DNA of 57,774 bases from Lysinibacillus telephonicus (GCF_003966145.1 NZ_RXNR01000024.1:1-57774), one strand, 5' to 3'; counted from the first letter of the stretch, positions 17,500-26,543 are shown. Notes: generated by a model from the sequence alone, not told the origin. A program made the numbers and translations.

Positions 17500-17537
17500 A
17501 ACGCAAGATGCTATAAAATGCACCTTGCGTTTTTTAT
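17500..17537. terminator. Bidirectional terminator between marR and the sigma factor gene
   Basis: AACGCAAG (17500-17507) pairs with CTTGCGTT (17524-17531), with an inner TGC/GCA. T runs follow on both strands. It separates two convergent genes. Confidence 0.8.
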
Positions 17538-17619
17538 TTATATATAGGGAGTATTATAAGCTATTAAATTTAAGGAACTTTCATCATTTTGAATCGTCAA
17601 ATGAATTACTAGAATATCC

Positions 17620-18165
17620 TTAAGCCATTACAACATCTTGTAAAGATGTATCTGCTAGCATTATTTCTTTCAAGCGCGCTTTAGCACGGAAAAGTCTTGA
17701 TTTTACAGTACCAATTGATACTTTCATTAAAGTTGAAATTTCTGCTAGAGAATATTGGTCAACATAGAAGTACCATAATGTTTTTTGATAAATGCTATCT
17801 AGTTGCAACATTTTTTCTTGAACAATTTTTGTTACTGCAACCTTTTCAATCTGCTCTTCAGTAGATATTTCATTATTTGGAACCAAATCTAAAATCGGTA
17901 CGTCTAATGTTTCAGGTTGATTCATCATATATTTACTTCTTCGAACATTTTTGCGATAGCGGTCGCGGAATGTATTCATTGTAATGGTTGTAAGCCATGC
18001 TTTAATATAATCAACCTTGTCAATTTGTTCTTCATTACGTACAACTTTTAACCAAACCTCTTGCATTAAATCTTCAGCCTCTGCTGAATTGCGTGTTAAT
18101 TTTAAACATAAATGATATATATAACGATTATATTCTTCGTAAATTCCAGCTAAATAGTTAGTCAT
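17620..18165 (-). CDS. ECF-type sigma-70 family RNA polymerase sigma factor
   Basis: The 181-residue protein has region 2 (YIYHLCLKLTRNSAEAEDLM then QEVWLKVVRN and WLTTITMNTFRDRYRK) and region 4 (QYSLAEISTLMKVSIGTVKS then RLFRAKARLKEIM). Regions 1 and 3 are absent, as in ECF factors. GGAGGAAATAATC precedes the ATG at 18165; the frame itself extends to 18180. No anti-sigma gene with a zinc-finger (HxxxCxxC) or membrane segment is adjacent, which is unusual for ECF factors. Its control and regulon cannot be read here. A hairpin shared with marR terminates it. Confidence 0.87.
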   Translation of the reverse strand: MTNYLAGIYEEYNRYIYHLCLKLTRNSAEAEDLMQEVWLKVVRNEEQIDKVDYIKAWLTTITMNTFRDRYRKNVRRSKYMMNQPETLDVPILDLVPNNEISTEEQIEKVAVTKIVQEKMLQLDSIYQKTLWYFYVDQYSLAEISTLMKVSIGTVKSRLFRAKARLKEIMLADTSLQDVVMA

Positions 18166-18327
18166 GATTATTTCCTCCAATTTCTAACTTCTGACTACAT
18201 TTTCCCAAAAACTTGCATTACACTCTATCGTATTTGCTTTCAATTTCATTACACATATGTAAGATTCGAAGTGGCAGAAACACTATGCTATACTTATTTT
18301 TACAATTAATGAAATGAGGGATTTTAT

Positions 18328-19710
18328 ATGAGCCATCTGGAAAAATTAGATGCTTATTTCGCTAAAAACCGTGAAAGACATTTAGAGGAGCTATTTGAAT
18401 TCCTTCGCATCCCAAGTATAAGCTCATTATCAGAGCATAAAGAGGATATCAAAACTGCTGCAAATTGGTTAGCAGATCGACTTCGTAAGCTCAATATTGA
18501 AAATGTATCTGTTGATGAAACTGCAGGACACCCTGTTGTCTATGGTGAGTGGCTTCATGCTGAAGGAAAACCAACAATTCTTTTATATGGACATTATGAT
18601 GTTCAACCAGTTGACCCACTCCACTTATGGGATTCTGAACCTTTCAATCCTGAAATCCGAGACAACAAATTGTATGCTCGAGGTGCATCGGATGATAAAG
18701 GACAAGTATTCATGCATTTAAAAATGATAGAAGCATTGTTTGAAACTGAAGGTACACTTCCTGTGAACGTAAAATTTATTTACGAAGGTGAAGAAGAAAT
18801 TGGCAGTCCAAATCTTCCTGAATATGTAGAAAAAAATAAAGAAAAATTATCAGCCAATCTTATCTTGATTTCGGACACAGGACTTTATGCACCTGGAAAA
18901 CCTGCTGTATGTTATGGTTTACGCGGACTAACGGGTATACAAATTGACATACGTGGCGCTAAAGGAGATTTACATTCGGGGTTATATGGCGGCGGCGTTC
19001 AAAATGCAATCCATGCCTTAGCCGACATACTTGCTTCATTCCGTGATGAGCATGGAACTATTCAAGTAGAAGGCTTTTATGATAAAGTGCGTCCTTTAAC
19101 TGAAGAAGAGCGCAAAGCTTACAGTGAATTAAATTTTGATGAGGAAGCTTTAAAAGAAGAAGTTGGTGTAAATGAATTATTCGGTGAACAAGGCTACTCC
19201 TACTTAGAACGCACTTGGGCTCGTCCTACTCTAGAAGTAAATGGTGTCTTTGGAGGCTTCTCTGGTGAAGGGATTAAGACAGTTCTTCCTGCTGAAGCAG
19301 GTGCAAAAATTACTTGCCGCTTAGTGCCTGATCAAGATCCGAACGAAATCGTAGCACTTCTTAAAGCACATATCGAAAAACATAAACCAAAAGGTGTTAA
19401 CGTTACAATATCTGAATTTGACAAAGGTGCACCTTACTTAACACCTTTTGATCACCCATTAATCCAAGCAGCAGGCCGTTCATATGAACGAATTTACAAC
19501 GTCCCTACTGCCTTTACCCGTGGCGGTGGTTCTATTCCAATCGTAGCATCATTTGATGAAATATTATCTTTGCCTGTTGTATTAATGGGTTTCGGCTTAA
19601 ATAGTGAAAACTTCCATGCACCAAATGAGCACTTCCATTTAGAAAACTTTGATAAAGGACTTCGTGTTCTTGGTGATTACTTGCATGAAGTTGCTGATTT
19701 AGAATTTTAA
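18328..19710 (+). CDS. M20-family dipeptidase (CNDP-like)
   Basis: The 460-residue dinuclear zinc peptidase is probably cytosolic. Metal and catalytic residues sit in LLYGHYDVQP (His), ARGASDDKGQ (bridging Asp), FIYEGEEEIGS (catalytic and metal Glu), ISDTG (Asp) and NFHAPNEHF (His). A dimerisation/lid domain lies between (about 195-365), with DLHSGLYGG. Sequence and length match the group annotated as dipeptidase or beta-Ala-dipeptidase in Bacilli. It likely hydrolyses dipeptides for amino-acid supply. GAAATGAGGG precedes the ATG. It is a single gene, divergent from the sigma factor gene. Confidence 0.87.
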   Translation: MSHLEKLDAYFAKNRERHLEELFEFLRIPSISSLSEHKEDIKTAANWLADRLRKLNIENVSVDETAGHPVVYGEWLHAEGKPTILLYGHYDVQPVDPLHLWDSEPFNPEIRDNKLYARGASDDKGQVFMHLKMIEALFETEGTLPVNVKFIYEGEEEIGSPNLPEYVEKNKEKLSANLILISDTGLYAPGKPAVCYGLRGLTGIQIDIRGAKGDLHSGLYGGGVQNAIHALADILASFRDEHGTIQVEGFYDKVRPLTEEERKAYSELNFDEEALKEEVGVNELFGEQGYSYLERTWARPTLEVNGVFGGFSGEGIKTVLPAEAGAKITCRLVPDQDPNEIVALLKAHIEKHKPKGVNVTISEFDKGAPYLTPFDHPLIQAAGRSYERIYNVPTAFTRGGGSIPIVASFDEILSLPVVLMGFGLNSENFHAPNEHFHLENFDKGLRVLGDYLHEVADLEF

Positions 19711-19727
19711 TATTGATTTACCCTACG

Positions 19728-19772
19728 ACTGTCCTAGAAGTATGTATTACAAACTTCTGGGACAGTTTTCTT
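19728..19772 (+). terminator. Terminator after the dipeptidase gene
   Basis: ACTGTCC-T-AGAAGT pairs with ACTTCT-G-GGACAGT, followed by TTTCTTTT. It lies about 18 bases past the stop. Confidence 0.8.
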
Positions 19773-20156
19773 TTAAATACTTAAGTACAACATCACTCTT
19801 TAGTAATGATGCTGCTCTTTCATGTCCGCTTTGCCTATCATCGCATAATGGGGACGCCCCCATCCCCTAATGAGCCCTTCTTTCTGCTTTGATATTATGA
19901 ATATCTATTAAAGCATTATTACTGCGGTGATTCCATCCTAGCCGCAAAAAGAAAGTGACTCCTGCTCTAGACATCCTAAACATCCCCATCCTCTATACCG
20001 ACCTCTAAAAATAATTTTTTTGCGGCACTTTTTTTACAAATATTTAATTTATATAACAAAAAGGAATTTCCTAAATATTTGTAGAATTGAAATTATACTA
20101 TTTTATAAAGCTATAAATTAATTGTTTTATTAAAAGAAAGACAGGGGTGTTTTAAA
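19773..20156. other. Intergenic region, no gene seen
   Basis: About 380 bases. It contains a GC-richer patch (GGGGACGCCCCC near 19850) and a six-three-six palindrome GATATTATGAATATC (19891-19905). Neither sits in an obvious promoter. No frame with a ribosome binding site was found. Confidence 0.35.
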
Positions 20157-20408
20157 ATGGAAAATAAATGGAGTCTTGTATTATTTGTTCAACCAGTTAT
20201 CGGGTTATTGCTCATTTTAATTGGATTGTATACGTTTATTGCTGGAAGTCCACATTTACTCCCTTGGGCCTTCATGTTGATGGGACCATTATTTGCAATG
20301 ATGTGCTTATATGAAAGGAAAAGAGAAAATAAGAATACTAGTATTTTTTATTTAACTTTAGCGGCTATATCATTTTTGTTTGGTTTCTATTCATTTACAA
20401 CGTTTTAA
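20157..20408 (+). CDS. Small membrane protein, unknown
   Basis: The 83-residue protein has three hydrophobic segments (LVLFVQPVIGLLLILIGLY; LLPWAFMLMGPLFAMMCLY; IFYLTLAAISFLFGFYSF). A charged turn (ERKRENKN) lies between the second and third. It has no known motif. AGGGGTG precedes the ATG. It is isolated, with no operon partners. Confidence 0.65.
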   Translation: MENKWSLVLFVQPVIGLLLILIGLYTFIAGSPHLLPWAFMLMGPLFAMMCLYERKRENKNTSIFYLTLAAISFLFGFYSFTTF

Positions 20409-20483
20409 TTTTAGCTAAGAAGCATTAGTTTGAAAGCTATGAGGGTCACTGTGTTATCACTGTAGACGACTTATTCTAATTTA

Positions 20484-20537
20484 AGAAGGCGGTATCAGGA
20501 AGTTAGAGTTTCTGGTAATCCCCTTCTACTTTTTTTG
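20484..20537 (+). terminator. Probable terminator after the small membrane protein gene
   Basis: AGAAGG...GGTAT-CAG pairs imperfectly with CTGGTAAT...CCCTTCT, followed by ACTTTTTTT. The outer six-base pairs are perfect and the T run is strong; the inner stem has mismatches. Confidence 0.55.
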
Positions 20538-20698
20538 ATATAATCTTAAGACACTATTTTTTGGTATTTCATATCCTCTTGGCAGAAATCGCCTTGCTCT
20601 TAGAGGAAGTACTTCACTATACTCATCATAAAAATCTCGTCCCGAAATATCTTACTGCAAGGGTCCTCTTGCCATAACAGAAAAATCTAAAAGACATG

Positions 20699-20736
20699 AA
20701 AAAAACCACCGCGCTTCTAATGGCACGGTGGTTTTT
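20699..20736. terminator. Strong isolated bidirectional terminator hairpin
   Basis: AAAACCACCG (20701-20710) pairs with CGGTGGTTTT (20725-20734). There is an inner GC/GC pair and T runs on both strands. No recognisable gene ends here on either strand. It may be left from a lost gene or end a small RNA transcribed from the 20.54-20.70 kb stretch. Confidence 0.65.
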
Positions 20737-21325
20737 TAACTGACCTTTTAAAAAGCATTATATATATAGGGGAGGTTATATATCTTGTCGAACAAGCTTT
20801 TACAAGGGTCTTTTGAGCTTACACTTTTACTATGAGCGATTTTTCATAAGAAGCAATTATTATTGACTTCTTTATGATGTACTAAGTGTACCATCATTCA
20901 ATTACTTATTGGACTACATGACGATAGATGTCACATTTTTATCACATTATTGTTCACAATTTCGAAATAAATTGTTATATAACAATAAAAACCCCTCATT
21001 TTACTTCCCTATACAGATTTATCAAAACTGTTAATTTAAAGCACTTCCACTGAAACAACTTTACTTTATGGGGATTGCAAACTGATGTGCAACAGGCTAG
21101 GAATTAAAATAATTTATAATAATTTTATAACTTTTGAATTGAAGATTTCAGCGTTCTATTCATTGTCCCTGCAAGAAATACTTTTCATAAATTAAAGAAA
21201 AGTTGTATCAATCTAGCTGACGTTGCCTTTATCAATTCAGACCAAGAAATTCATTAGAGGAGTTTAGAGATAAACAGTGATAGCTATTAAGATAACCTTG
21301 AAGAATCCATATTTTTCATTTGCAA
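20737..21325. other. Gene-free AT-rich stretch with a perfect palindrome
   Basis: No gene found. At 20971-20986 ATTGTTATATAACAAT is a perfect 16-base palindrome. Next to it TTGTTCACAATTTCGAAATAA carries a half-site resembling those of redox or respiratory regulators (TGTTCACAA). No start codon lies at a proper distance on either strand, so these may be relics of a lost promoter. Confidence 0.35.
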
Positions 21326-21738
21326 CTACTTGCGATTCTTCACCTTCCTTTCGAGTTCCTCCAGCTTTTTTAGTAGTTCAATTCCAGCTTCTAAATAATG
21401 AATACGAGCTTCTGCTTTTTTAAGTATTTTCAGCAGATAAATCTTTAGTTGAAGGTCGTTCAGTACTTCCTTTTCCTCTGCGTTCTTCTAAAAACCCATT
21501 TTCCCCATATCGATTAAAAGTTCTTCTCCAACGGACTAAAGAATTCTTTGCTTTTTGTTAACCAATCATTTCAAGACCGAATCCTTTTTTTATAATATTT
21601 GAGCTGTCCTTTACCTACTAAAATTTCTTTCACTGCTTTAATTTTAAACTCAGGTGTTTACTGAATCGAACAATCAGATACTGAAGCAACAATAGGATTA
21701 TCTTCTAACAGTTGACGTTGGTGTTCGTTGAAAAAGTT
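21326..21738 (-). pseudogene. Degenerate IS3-family transposase OrfA
   Basis: Read on the minus strand with frame jumps, the stretch gives FNEHQRQLLEDNPIVASVSD, a stop, then TPEFKIKAVKEILVGKGQLK. This is followed by GFGLEMIG, a stop, NSLVRWRRTFNRYGENGFLE then ERRGKGSTERPSTKDLSAE, and finally KKAEARIHYLEAGIELLKKL then EELERKVKNRK. This is the helix-turn-helix plus leucine-zipper OrfA of IS150-type IS3 elements, with at least two stops and two frameshifts. Only VANEKYG of the following OrfB is recognisable before sequence similarity ends. No intact DDE domain or terminal repeats remain, so the element cannot move. Confidence 0.8.
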
Positions 21739-21747
21739 TTAATCTTA

Positions 21748-21797
21748 AAAATTCCCGTTCAGTATAATTTGTTTTAGTATAACGGGCTTTTTAAATA
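21748..21797. terminator. Hairpin at the end of the IS3 remnant
   Basis: CCCGTT...AACGGG flank an AT-rich loop, with A and T runs outside, and CTTTTT on the plus strand. Just beyond it, CCGAATA (about 21813) and TATTCGG (about 21838) form a second, longer inverted repeat. Both probably belong to the former insertion sequence end. Confidence 0.45.
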
Positions 21798-21928
21798 GAA
21801 AAAACCCCGAATAGGGTACTTTTTTAAAGTGACCATTATTCGGAGCTCGGTTCATCTAAGTTGCTTAGAGACTTTTTTAATTTTTCTTTACAAAAAGAAT
21901 AATTTTATTTGATGAGGCTTATAATTAT

Positions 21929-22597
21929 CTAAATTGATTTTTGATAAGCACTATTCATTAGTGCTTTATTATAATTATTATCCATCTTATAATTAATTAA
22001 CATTATATTATCCTTATTTAACAAAGCATGTTCCATTTTTTTCTCAAAACGAATTTTGTAAAGCTCACTAGGAAATAATAATCTATTTTCTTTTGTCATC
22101 ATTCCAAGTTCATAGCATTTTTTAATAATATCTAAAACACTCGCGCTTTTTAATATATCGCTTTTTCCTTCATCATAAGTAGACAGCTCTGTACGTATGT
22201 CCCAATTAGAGGCATAAAAATTTTCAAAACCGAATTCTGCATTTTTTTCGCTTACTACTTCACCTTTTTCAATCATAGAACAAAACTCATAAAAATGAAT
22301 CGAGTAGCGATTATCATCTGTTACATTATTAATGTCTACACCTTCGTTAGCTAAATTACAAAATGCTAAAAACATTGGATCTAATTTTTCAATGTACTCG
22401 TCCCATCGTGCAGCATCATCTGCATCATAAGCAATACCATTAACAATGACACTTTCAGTTGATTCTATTATTTCCCCTCTATTATTGGCTTCTGCTTCGC
22501 AAACATTATCCCATCTTATCTTACTTTGATTTATAGACGTGCTATTTGTTGTACTTGAAGTATTTGTTACAATTGCAGTGTTAAGAGATTGTATCAT
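21929..22597 (-). CDS. Hypothetical cytosolic protein, second gene of a pair
   Basis: The 222-residue protein has no signal or membrane segment. It begins MIQSLNTAIVTNTSSTTNST, a low-complexity Ser/Thr/Asn start. A mostly helical body follows with acidic stretches (YDADDAARWDEYIEKLDPMF; YEFCSMIEKGEVVSEKNAEF). I do not recognise it. The ATG at 22597 follows AGGAGAAT. The gene starts 13 bases after the stop of the secreted-protein gene, so the two form an operon. The N-terminus resembles substrate-like leader regions of uncharacterised Bacillus proteins, but no secretion motif can be named. Confidence 0.6.
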   Translation of the reverse strand: MIQSLNTAIVTNTSSTTNSTSINQSKIRWDNVCEAEANNRGEIIESTESVIVNGIAYDADDAARWDEYIEKLDPMFLAFCNLANEGVDINNVTDDNRYSIHFYEFCSMIEKGEVVSEKNAEFGFENFYASNWDIRTELSTYDEGKSDILKSASVLDIIKKCYELGMMTKENRLLFPSELYKIRFEKKMEHALLNKDNIMLINYKMDNNYNKALMNSAYQKSI

Positions 22598-22610
22598 ATC
22601 TATTCTCCTA

Positions 22611-23069
22611 TTATTCTCTATCAAAAGATACTGTATTACCATTAACAATTTGACCTAGTTGATTTATGCCTTTAATTGTTATTGAAATACTAGGCAAATC
22701 TCTAGATTCTACTTTAAAATAATATACAAATCCTGTTACAATTTTGTTCGAATCTACAACTGGTGTAGTTTGATAATTAATAACTTTTTTATGACTTAGG
22801 TTCACATCATTGCTATAAGCTAAATACGTTAAAGGATACCCTGTAAACAAAACTCTAATATATAAGGTATCTGTTGTTGTTACCGGAGTCTCTGCTTTTG
22901 ATTGCTTCACTCCTATAGTTTCCCATTTGGTACCATCCACTGAAAAACCTGCAATTCGAACAGATATTAGATCTTGAGCAGGTGCCGCAGATACTTTTTC
23001 TTTTCCTACTCCTATAAAAATACCAAATATTAACGAAAATGTAATAGCAATAGTTAATAACTTTTTCAT
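22611..23069 (-). CDS. Small secreted protein, possibly DUF4879/YolA-like
   Basis: The 152-residue protein has a clear signal peptide (MKKLLTIAITFSLIFGIFIG, cleavage likely after VSAAPA or nearby). The mature part of about 120 residues is rich in beta strand. It contains TDTLYIRVLFTGYPLTYLAY and a late block VTGFVYYFKVESRDLPSISI. The order of a GY motif, an N-x-V-x-G-F-x-Y-Y-F stretch and a final beta strand recalls secreted YolA-type (DUF4879) proteins, but I cannot confirm the family. It is first in an operon with an uncharacterised 222-residue protein. Confidence 0.6.
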   Translation of the reverse strand: MKKLLTIAITFSLIFGIFIGVGKEKVSAAPAQDLISVRIAGFSVDGTKWETIGVKQSKAETPVTTTDTLYIRVLFTGYPLTYLAYSNDVNLSHKKVINYQTTPVVDSNKIVTGFVYYFKVESRDLPSISITIKGINQLGQIVNGNTVSFDRE

Positions 23070-23513
23070 ATTGCTACCTTCTAAGATATATTTATTGAGT
23101 TAAGAATTCTACGACGTCGTATAATTGATTATAATTTTATAATTGGTAAATTTCAATATATTTTACATTTTTTACATATTTTCTATATGGTATCCAACTT
23201 CTTAAGTTAACAAAACGAAAACAACTTGTATGTAATCCCTATGCAAATCCTGTTAATGAAAGTTCAATTTTAGAATATTTTAATGAATAAAAAGAAGAGG
23301 AATATTAAAGATTTTATTTTGGATATATATTTTGTCTAAGAGCCTTGGGGTAAAATCTACTGAGATGTATTAGTAGTTACAATAAAAGAGAATTCAAAAA
23401 ACTATAGATTGCTAATATGAAGGTTAGAATAAAAACATGTTTATATCTTTTACATCTGAAGGTGTGCCTTTACCATTCAGATAAAGAATTCTATTATACG
23501 TCGGACAGTAGAA
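23070..23513. other. Intergenic region upstream of the secreted-protein operon
   Basis: The promoter of the leftward operon must lie here. TACGACGTCGTA (23110-23121) is a perfect 12-base palindrome about 40 bases upstream of the ATG and could be an operator. On the plus strand, about 23213-23290 reads KRKQLVCNPYANPVNESSIL then EYFNE and a stop, a short coding remnant without a start. Confidence 0.35.
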
Positions 23514-23553
23514 TTAAAAAAAGATGCTACCTGTAAAATACAAGCAGCATCTT
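23514..23553 (-). terminator. Terminator downstream of ctaB
   Basis: On the minus strand AAGATGCT pairs with AGCATCTT, with inner CTTGTA/ACAGG pairing, followed by TTTTTTAA. It lies 140 bases past the ctaB stop and is the first terminator met by that transcript. Confidence 0.65.
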
Positions 23554-23692
23554 CTTAAGTTACTTAGAAACTTTTAAAAAAAAATGATTTATTTATAATT
23601 ATCTGTGTAACCGGCAAAAGCCATGTATGAACATAAAGATGAAATACCCTAAAGTCCACTTAAAAACCTCAGGATACTCATCTTCCTATTAT

Positions 23693-24574
23693 TTAAAAAA
23701 TTAAACCAACCGATGCATAAATAATAACCGTTGCAAAAACTGCAGTCATATAAATTAGGGAATAAGCAAACATTTTATTTGCCCAAATTTTTTCATCCAT
23801 TTGGCGATAGCCTACGAAGCTGATCCACAACCAAATACCACCTAAAATAAGGGACGATAACGTTAATCCCCAGCTTAAGGGCAAGAATAAGAAGCTTGTA
23901 AACATTAAAAGAATTAAGTAAATGTTTGTTTGAATGTACGTTCTTCTCGCACTTTTTATAACTGGCAGCATTGGAATTTTTGCTGCTGCGTAATCATCTT
24001 TTTTGCGAATAGCAATTGCATAAAAGTGTGGCATTTGCCAAATAACCATAATGATGAAAAGTGCCCATGCAGCTGGATGCCAAATATCTGGCGCTACTGC
24101 TGCCCAACCTATTAAAGGCGGCATCGCACCTGAAATACTGCCTACCTCAGTATTCCAAATAGTTCTTCTCTTTGTCCACATAGTATAGGGGACAACATAG
24201 AAAAATACTCCTAGAAAACCTAGAAACGCAGCAAGTGGTGTTGTTAATAGTAAAATTCCAAGCCCTAGAACAAGTAAGAGTATGCCGACAATCAAAATTG
24301 AGCGGATACTTAACTCACCTGTTACTGTAGGTCGTAATTTTGTTCGTTTCATAACCGCATCAATATCTCGATCATATAAATTATTAAAAATCCCTGCTGC
24401 ACCAATTATGAATGCAGAACCAACAAAGGCATATATTATAGTCGGTATATGTTCAACAAAGCTTAGTTCATACGTATATAAAGCTAGCATAAGAGCCGCT
24501 ATCATCGGAATTAAATTTGATTTAATAATTCCTGTTTTGACGGTCTTTGCCCATAAATTGATGTAGTTTTGCAT
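23693..24574 (-). CDS. ctaB: Protoheme IX farnesyltransferase (heme O synthase)
   Basis: The membrane enzyme transfers a farnesyl group to heme b to make heme O, for heme A/O-type terminal oxidases. It belongs to the UbiA family: the first Asp-rich motif is NNLYDRDIDAVMKRTKLRP and the second region is YAIAIRKKDDYAAAKIPMLP. About nine membrane segments are visible. It is 293 residues with the ATG at 24574 (GAGGAG upstream), slightly shorter than B. subtilis CtaB. The usual neighbours ctaA and ctaCDEF are not in the window, so this is a solitary copy, perhaps a second one. Confidence 0.88.
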   Translation of the reverse strand: MQNYINLWAKTVKTGIIKSNLIPMIAALMLALYTYELSFVEHIPTIIYAFVGSAFIIGAAGIFNNLYDRDIDAVMKRTKLRPTVTGELSIRSILIVGILLLVLGLGILLLTTPLAAFLGFLGVFFYVVPYTMWTKRRTIWNTEVGSISGAMPPLIGWAAVAPDIWHPAAWALFIIMVIWQMPHFYAIAIRKKDDYAAAKIPMLPVIKSARRTYIQTNIYLILLMFTSFLFLPLSWGLTLSSLILGGIWLWISFVGYRQMDEKIWANKMFAYSLIYMTAVFATVIIYASVGLIF

Positions 24575-24762
24575 AGTATGTCTAATTCTCCTCATTGTTA
24601 GGCTACCAAGGGTAAGCACTATATTCTATCATACCACTGATATGGGAGATTCAACAATCAGCACAGCATGTTTATTTTTAAAATTTTAAAGACTTACTTA
24701 ATAAATTCGTAGTTTAGTCAAATTTTAAACTTGCCATTTAATAAATTTTTCCACTTTCTTAT

Positions 24763-26382
24763 TTATCTCGAATTTGCCTCATTTGCTGCAAGTAAACCAA
24801 TTGTTTTATTTTTCTTCCATACACTATCCCAATATTTTAGAGGAACAACTGTTTCACCTCCATAAGGGGCAATTTCTATAGTAATTCCAGGCATTCGATA
24901 ATTCATAATAAACCAATCCGTTGATGCACCAGAGCCCGCCTCACCAGTTGGAGACATAATTTTGTAGCCTGTTGCCTTGCCAATCATTTTAGCAACGGAT
25001 AAATCACGTGTTAAAGCTGTTGATTTTTGATAATGGTAGTAGTATAGGATTGATCCTGAACTATGATATGAAATATAGGATTTGAAATGATGCTGTGCTA
25101 CAAAATTGCGCAGCGCTTGTGATTCCGGCTCAGAGAAAGCTTTTGCTCCCTTATAATTTTTATAAGATGGAGATGCAGCAGAAGCTTTTTTCTCCCAACC
25201 ACCGTCAAAATTTCTATTCAAATCTATACCGCGAATATTGGCTTTCCATCTATTATAATTCGAGCTGCCATTATTTAATTTTTTGGTTGTTGAACTTGCA
25301 TTCACTCTCGTCTGAACCAGCGTTACACCATCCGGATTCATCATTGGAACAAACCATATGCTTACCCTGCTTAAAATTGTTTTAACATTCATTGACGAAA
25401 ATTTTTTACCTTTTAAATAATGATAAGTATACTCATCAATCATTTCTAATAAAACGTTCGTTGTCATATGTTCCCTTGCATGCAACGACGCATCCATTAA
25501 AATCTCTTTTGATCCTGTTCCTACCTTTAAAGCATATAGCGCTCTGCCTTGAACGGAAGAACCAATCTTAACTAGTTCCGTAAATTCCGGATACATATTT
25601 GAAAATACTTTTAAATAATATTCCATCTCTTTATAGCTAATATTCTTTTTCGGTTCTACTTGATTCGTATGATAAAAATCCACTAAATTTACATATACAC
25701 GCTTGCCAAACCGTTCAATCACACCACGACTGCCATTAATCATATGTAAATTAACCTGTTCTCCTTTTGCTACTGTCCCAAGTATATTGCCAGCCTTATC
25801 TTCAAATGGTGCATCAATTTCAGCAACAATACTTCGAGGGAAATTCCCTTGTATATGAGCTTCTAGATTTGTTTCTTCATCTGTAGAGGTTAGAGCTGTT
25901 CTAGGGATATAAAAGGATTTCTTATTAGCCGTTACAATAAAAAAATTTGCTGTCACATTAGTTGGTGATAATATCGTGCCTTTTTCCAATGTCCCTGCAT
26001 TTTCAAACCCCTTTGAAGAAGATAAGTAATACGGAGTTGTCTGAATCACTTTTCCATTTCCGTTTATGTATGGAGAAATTACTTCTTTTACTTCTGGTGG
26101 TAATGATTGTTCTTCTTCTGGTTGAGTATATGTATTTTCTTCATTTGCTTCATTTAGCAGTTGGTCAGATGGGATTCCAGATGTCTCTGCTTTATTTGGT
26201 TGCTCTTCAGAAACATCATCTATAATTATTTCAGGATTTAATTGTTCATCTGTTAATCCTACACTAGACGTTACTTCTGCTGAATTAGTAGATTTTTCAA
26301 TTTCGCTCGCCGAAACGATTGAAACTTGAAAAATAAGTATAAACACTAAAAAAATTGATAGAATTGCTTTATAGTTGTTCAA
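24763..26382 (-). CDS. Secreted M14-family zinc carboxypeptidase with N-terminal SH3-like region
   Basis: The roughly 539-residue exported protein has signal peptide NYKAILSIFLVFILIFQVSI ending VSASE. It continues with an acidic linker, then two SH3b-like modules (about 115-250) of the kind used for cell-wall binding. The C-terminal M14 domain (about 255-535) carries the zinc ligands His and Glu in SLHAREHMTTN and a third His in YISYHSSGS. Substrate-binding residues are in DLNRNFDGGW and the catalytic Glu is in TIEIAPYGGE. It probably trims peptides or cell-wall peptides. The frame opens with ATG at 26397, but that ATG lacks a binding site. TTG at 26382 follows GGAG by nine bases and is preferred. 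Confidence 0.82.
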   Translation of the reverse strand: MNNYKAILSIFLVFILIFQVSIVSASEIEKSTNSAEVTSSVGLTDEQLNPEIIIDDVSEEQPNKAETSGIPSDQLLNEANEENTYTQPEEEQSLPPEVKEVISPYINGNGKVIQTTPYYLSSSKGFENAGTLEKGTILSPTNVTANFFIVTANKKSFYIPRTALTSTDEETNLEAHIQGNFPRSIVAEIDAPFEDKAGNILGTVAKGEQVNLHMINGSRGVIERFGKRVYVNLVDFYHTNQVEPKKNISYKEMEYYLKVFSNMYPEFTELVKIGSSVQGRALYALKVGTGSKEILMDASLHAREHMTTNVLLEMIDEYTYHYLKGKKFSSMNVKTILSRVSIWFVPMMNPDGVTLVQTRVNASSTTKKLNNGSSNYNRWKANIRGIDLNRNFDGGWEKKASAASPSYKNYKGAKAFSEPESQALRNFVAQHHFKSYISYHSSGSILYYYHYQKSTALTRDLSVAKMIGKATGYKIMSPTGEAGSGASTDWFIMNYRMPGITIEIAPYGGETVVPLKYWDSVWKKNKTIGLLAANEANSR

Positions 26383-26507
26383 AGTAATTAACTCCATTTC
26401 ATTATTAAATTATCAAAAAGTTACTAATATTATCATAACTAATACAATATAAAATTTACAAATTACATTTATATTAAGAATTTTATTAGTATTTTCTATT
26501 TTCTTAC

Positions 26508-26542
26508 AAAATAAAAAGAGACTTAGGAATTATCCCAAGTCT
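26508..26542 (-). terminator. Terminator after the AbrB-type membrane protein gene
   Basis: On the minus strand AGACTTGGG pairs with CCTAAGTCT (one G-U), followed by CTTTTTATTTTG. It abuts the stop codon at 26544. Confidence 0.8.
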
Positions 26543-26543
26543 T

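Noticed and set aside
18180-18320. Possible self-controlled ECF promoter (TGAAAT...CGATAG) before the sigma factor gene
   Set aside because: The spacing is about 12 bases, too short for an ECF promoter, so autoregulation cannot be claimed.
20758-20840. Short TTG-started frame of 15 codons after GGGGAGG
   Set aside because: Too short, with no conserved pattern and no gene following that it could lead.
23213-23290. Plus-strand fragment reading KRKQLVCNPYANPVNESSIL
   Set aside because: No start codon or ribosome binding site and under 30 residues. It is probably debris and is mentioned only in the intergenic entry.
24583-24619. Longer ctaB start at 24619 or 24595
   Set aside because: The ribosome binding site GAGGAG lies downstream of these codons, so the ATG at 24574 is the usable start.
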